From Paramecium sonneborni (taxonomy: Eukaryota > Ciliophora > Oligohymenophorea > Peniculida > Parameciidae), in the NCBI GenBank assembly GCA_905182985.1, contig CAJJDN010000025.1, positions 131,483-195,482 on the forward strand: a DNA stretch of 64,000 nucleotides, given 5' to 3'. The notes beneath the pieces were generated by a model, which did not search any database, was not told where the DNA came from, and saw only the letters and a list, made by a program, of their open reading frames with translations. Shown here in pieces: positions 61,430 through 64,000 of this stretch. Positions within the stretch are counted from its first letter, which is position 1. Each line of letters opens with the position of its first letter. The position numbers and the translations under genes were made by a program.

Positions 61430-63162
61430 ATGTAATAAGTACATGGTAATGATGAAACATCATCTATAGATGAGAACATCTCTAAATATTATTAAATAAT
61501 AGAGTTTAAAGGAAAAGGAGCTTATGGGATAATTTGGAAGGCAATAGACAAATAAACAAAGAAGATTGTTGCTTTGAAAAAGGTTTTGTAATAGGTATTA
61601 TAAAGGTTTTTGATGCATTTTCTAATGATACAGATGCATAGAGAACATATAGGGAAGTAATGTATCTCTAATAATTAACGTAACATGAGAATATTGTGAA
61701 ATTGTTACGTATACATAGAGCTTTGAATATGAAAGATTTATATATGACCTTTGAATATGTGGAATCAGATCTTCATAAAGTATTAAATATTCAATATAAG
61801 GTTATACGGGCAAATCTTCTTTCAGTATAACATATTATTTACATACTTTATTAATTGCTGAAATGCTTAAAGTATATTCATTCTGGAGGATTGATTCATA
61901 GGGACTTAAAGCCTTCAAATATATTGATAGATTCAGATTGCAAAATAAAATTAGCTGATTTTGGATTAGCAAGGTTAGCAAATGAAATTGATGGTTATAA
62001 TGTGATGACCGAATATGTTGCAACAAGATGGTATAGAGCCCCTGAAATTCTATTAGGATCTCTATCCTATTCAAAATCTGTTGATATGTGGAGTGTTGGA
62101 TGTATATTAGGGGAAATGATAATATGTAAATCTATATTTGCTGGTTAATCAACACTAAATTAATTAGAAAAAATTATAGAAGTTCTTGGTAGGCCTTCAT
62201 AAGATGATCTAAATTAAATAAATGCACCATTTGCTGATAAATTATTTAGAGAAATTTAAAATACAAAAAAAAGAAATTTATCATCATATATCAAAACTTA
62301 AGATCATATTATAGATTTTATTTAAAATTGTTTAACTTGGAATCCTTAAAAAAGAATGACAGTTGATGAAGCTATCTCTCATCCTTTACTAAATGAATTT
62401 AGAGGATCAGAACCTGAATTAATATATCCTAGTTAAATTAAAATAGATTTACCAGAAAATGTTAAATTTGATAGAAAAAAATATAGAGAAATTCTTTATA
62501 AATTAGATGTTAATTATTAAAAATAGCTATATATTCGATAATTAATTTAGGAAGAACAAATTCCTTTAGTTATAAAAAGTAATACAAGAATACCTCATTA
62601 AAATCAAACTTAAATTAAAAATACAAATAATGGAATTGATATAATATAAGTAAGAAAATCAAGATCTTCAATTAAATAACCAATTTAATATTGTTCGCAA
62701 GTAGATCTTTAAAATCATATTTTAATAAGTTAATCTTTGTAATAATAGAATTTACTTCCTATTAAACATAAACAAACATAAAATAGGATTAAAACTCTTC
62801 CTGAAAATGATGTTGAAAAAATTTAAACCACTGAACCAAAAAGTCCAATTAGAGGCAGATATTTTTCATAAAATAAGATAACTCATTAATCATAAATGAT
62901 TACTTAAACTACTCCTATTAAAAGCAAATCAATTAAAAATAGAAAGTACAATGATTCTGTAGATTTGAACTCTTATATTAACAATAGCTCAAGTATTTAA
63001 AAATTGTTGACTTCTTATTTAAATCCAAAAAGGCCTTTAAATTATAATTTTAAAAAAATAGGTATTAGAAATAAAACAAACATGGATAAAACTTTTATTA
63101 AAAGGCATATTGCATCAATACATAATATAGATGCTGCTAGTGTGATCTCCCTCTTAAAATGA
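61430..63162 (+). CDS. MAPK15: ERK7/8-type MAP kinase (MAPK15-like)
   Basis: A 562-residue protein kinase. Key motifs: [13 protein letters not shown] (Gly loop), VALKK (ATP lysine), [19 protein letters not shown] then [39 protein letters not shown] (TEY activation motif) and [11 protein letters not shown]. The DAF-N-TDAQRT text and VIR segment are specific to ERK7/8. Introns: 61583-61605 (23 nt) and 61780-61800 (21 nt, in frame and without TGA). Both cuts restore the family text. The C-terminal 230 residues are Gln, Lys and Ser rich and lack recognisable domains. ERK7/8 kinases act at basal bodies and cilia. All catalytic residues are present. The start [12 protein letters not shown] may be preceded by another exon. 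Confidence 0.92.
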
Positions 63163-63245
63163 ATTTATCATATTTTTATAATTAAATTTAGTTTTTCATA
63201 TTTAGTGCTATATAATAATTAAACTATTTAAATCTTTACTTTTCA

Positions 63246-64000
63246 ATGGATGCTCGAAACAATAACACTTAAAAAACTTTGCAGCCATTCTTAAATAATA
63301 AACACTCTAATAAATAATGTTATTTCAAATCAGAAAATAGAGTGAAAACTTCTTAAACTGATCCTCTAAAATCAATTGACACATAAAAAATAATGAATAA
63401 TTTTTATGATTAATGTAAATAAAGTTTAAGTAAATCTCATTATATTAATGTAGAAACTTAAAATTTTATTCATGATAGAAATAAATCTTAATAATTTTAA
63501 TAAAGTGATTCTTTATTATAATCTATTGATAGTTGCCCCTCTTTCAGAAATAATGTTAGAACTGCTCATAATTCGCCTCCTAATAAATACTTTTTATTTA
63601 ATAATTGTGAGAAGGTTTTATAGTAAAAATAATGGATCTAAAAGAATATAAACTAAATAAGCAGAAAGACTATTTATTCAATAAATAAATTAAAATAATC
63701 GAACAGAATTATTATTGAAAATCGAATAATATATTCGTGATTATTTTACCCAAGATTGTAGAGAAATGGCTAATTTATTTGATACATTTATGAGAGAATT
63801 AAATTATTAGATATCAGATCAAAAATATTAATTAACCTTATAGGAAAAACACTTAGAAATATAAAAAATTGATGAAATTATTAGAATCAACAATAATCAC
63901 GTTTTGGCTCATGAAGATATGGAAAAGTAATTGATTTCAATTAAATCTTAAAATATAAATCAATCAACACTAATTTAAAAGAATGAAAATGAAATAAAAG
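63246..64000 (+). CDS. coiled-coil protein (partial)
   Basis: Start MDARNNNTQKTLQPF at 63246, with a polar, Ser/Asn-rich first part, then a 22-nt intron (63623-63644) and a coiled coil: KQAERLFIQQINQN, EMANLFDTFMRELN, EKHLEIQKIDEIIR. It runs off the right edge with no stop. No family is recognised. It follows the kinase stop by 83 bp on the same strand. Confidence 0.62.

Noticed and set aside
61835..62074. Minus-strand frame inside the MAP kinase
   Set aside because: It is antisense to the catalytic HRD and TEY segments, which are clearly real on the plus strand.
1..64000. Reading TAA and TAG as stops
   Set aside because: Conserved families (XRN1, U2 A-prime, kinase, ubiquitin) run through many in-frame TAA and TAG, with Gln at those positions.
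1..64000. CRISPR arrays, insertion sequences, bacterial operons, tRNA or rRNA genes
   Set aside because: No direct-repeat spacing, transposase text or clover-leaf pattern was seen; short AT repeats are simple sequence.

Overview
The window reads as somatic (macronuclear) DNA of a ciliate, most likely Paramecium. It is very AT-rich. Long frames stay open only if TAA and TAG are read as glutamine, with TGA as the only stop. Genes are packed, often 20-150 bp apart, and are cut by about 60 tiny GT...AG introns that I could place at 20-31 nt (one exit is uncertain and could be 16-25 nt). After removing them, every long model closes in one frame; for example the 8.9 kb gene at 47141-56020 leaves exactly 2934 codons. 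All coordinates come from hand translation on both strands.

Layout. 1-3781 (minus): a TAF6-like partial gene, a small basic protein, a small zinc protein with a broken frame, ubiquitin-eL40, an unknown protein and a PG-rich ciliary protein. 3862-7794: TBC-domain RabGAP, EF-hand protein, Myb/SANT protein, a minus-strand START protein and a Q-rich protein. 7850-15603 (plus): a coiled-coil protein, an acylated RING-like protein, a second RING protein and a large HEAT protein resembling the cohesin loader. 16379-21492 (minus): XRN1, an RNA-binding protein and a small acylated protein. 22086-36143 (mostly plus): an importin-beta family receptor, acyl-protein thioesterase, a decayed Rab gene, a DHHC acyltransferase, monoacylglycerol lipase, a pseudokinase-MORN fusion, a protein with two copies of one module and a membrane tail, and a giant RCC1 protein. 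36439-46404: a PP6-type SAPS subunit, a RING/TRAF zinc protein, U2 snRNP A-prime, an unknown protein and a 1629-residue polytopic PAS membrane protein. 47141-56020 is a CFAP47-like ciliary giant. 56-61 kb is gene-poor: a dead casein kinase 1, a 1020 bp sequence printed twice around a single N (an assembly fault), and a damaged gene. 61430-64000 holds an ERK7/8 (MAPK15) kinase and a partial coiled-coil protein.

Themes. Several genes are ciliary or cilium-linked: PG-rich repeat protein, CFAP47, the ERK7/8 kinase, possibly the RCC1 and MORN proteins. Others concern membrane identity and lipid modification: RabGAP, Rab relic, DHHC, thioesterase, MAG lipase, START and three proteins starting MG with a nearby Cys. 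A third set handles RNA: XRN1, U2 A-prime, an eIF4B/H-like protein. I see no operon logic, CRISPR, insertion sequence or tRNA. I do not see a convincing new multi-gene system. The most unusual items are the double-module tail-anchored protein at 30854-32251, the pseudokinase-MORN fusion at 28872-30569, the cysteine-rich island inside the HEAT protein, and the decayed kinase and GTPase genes.
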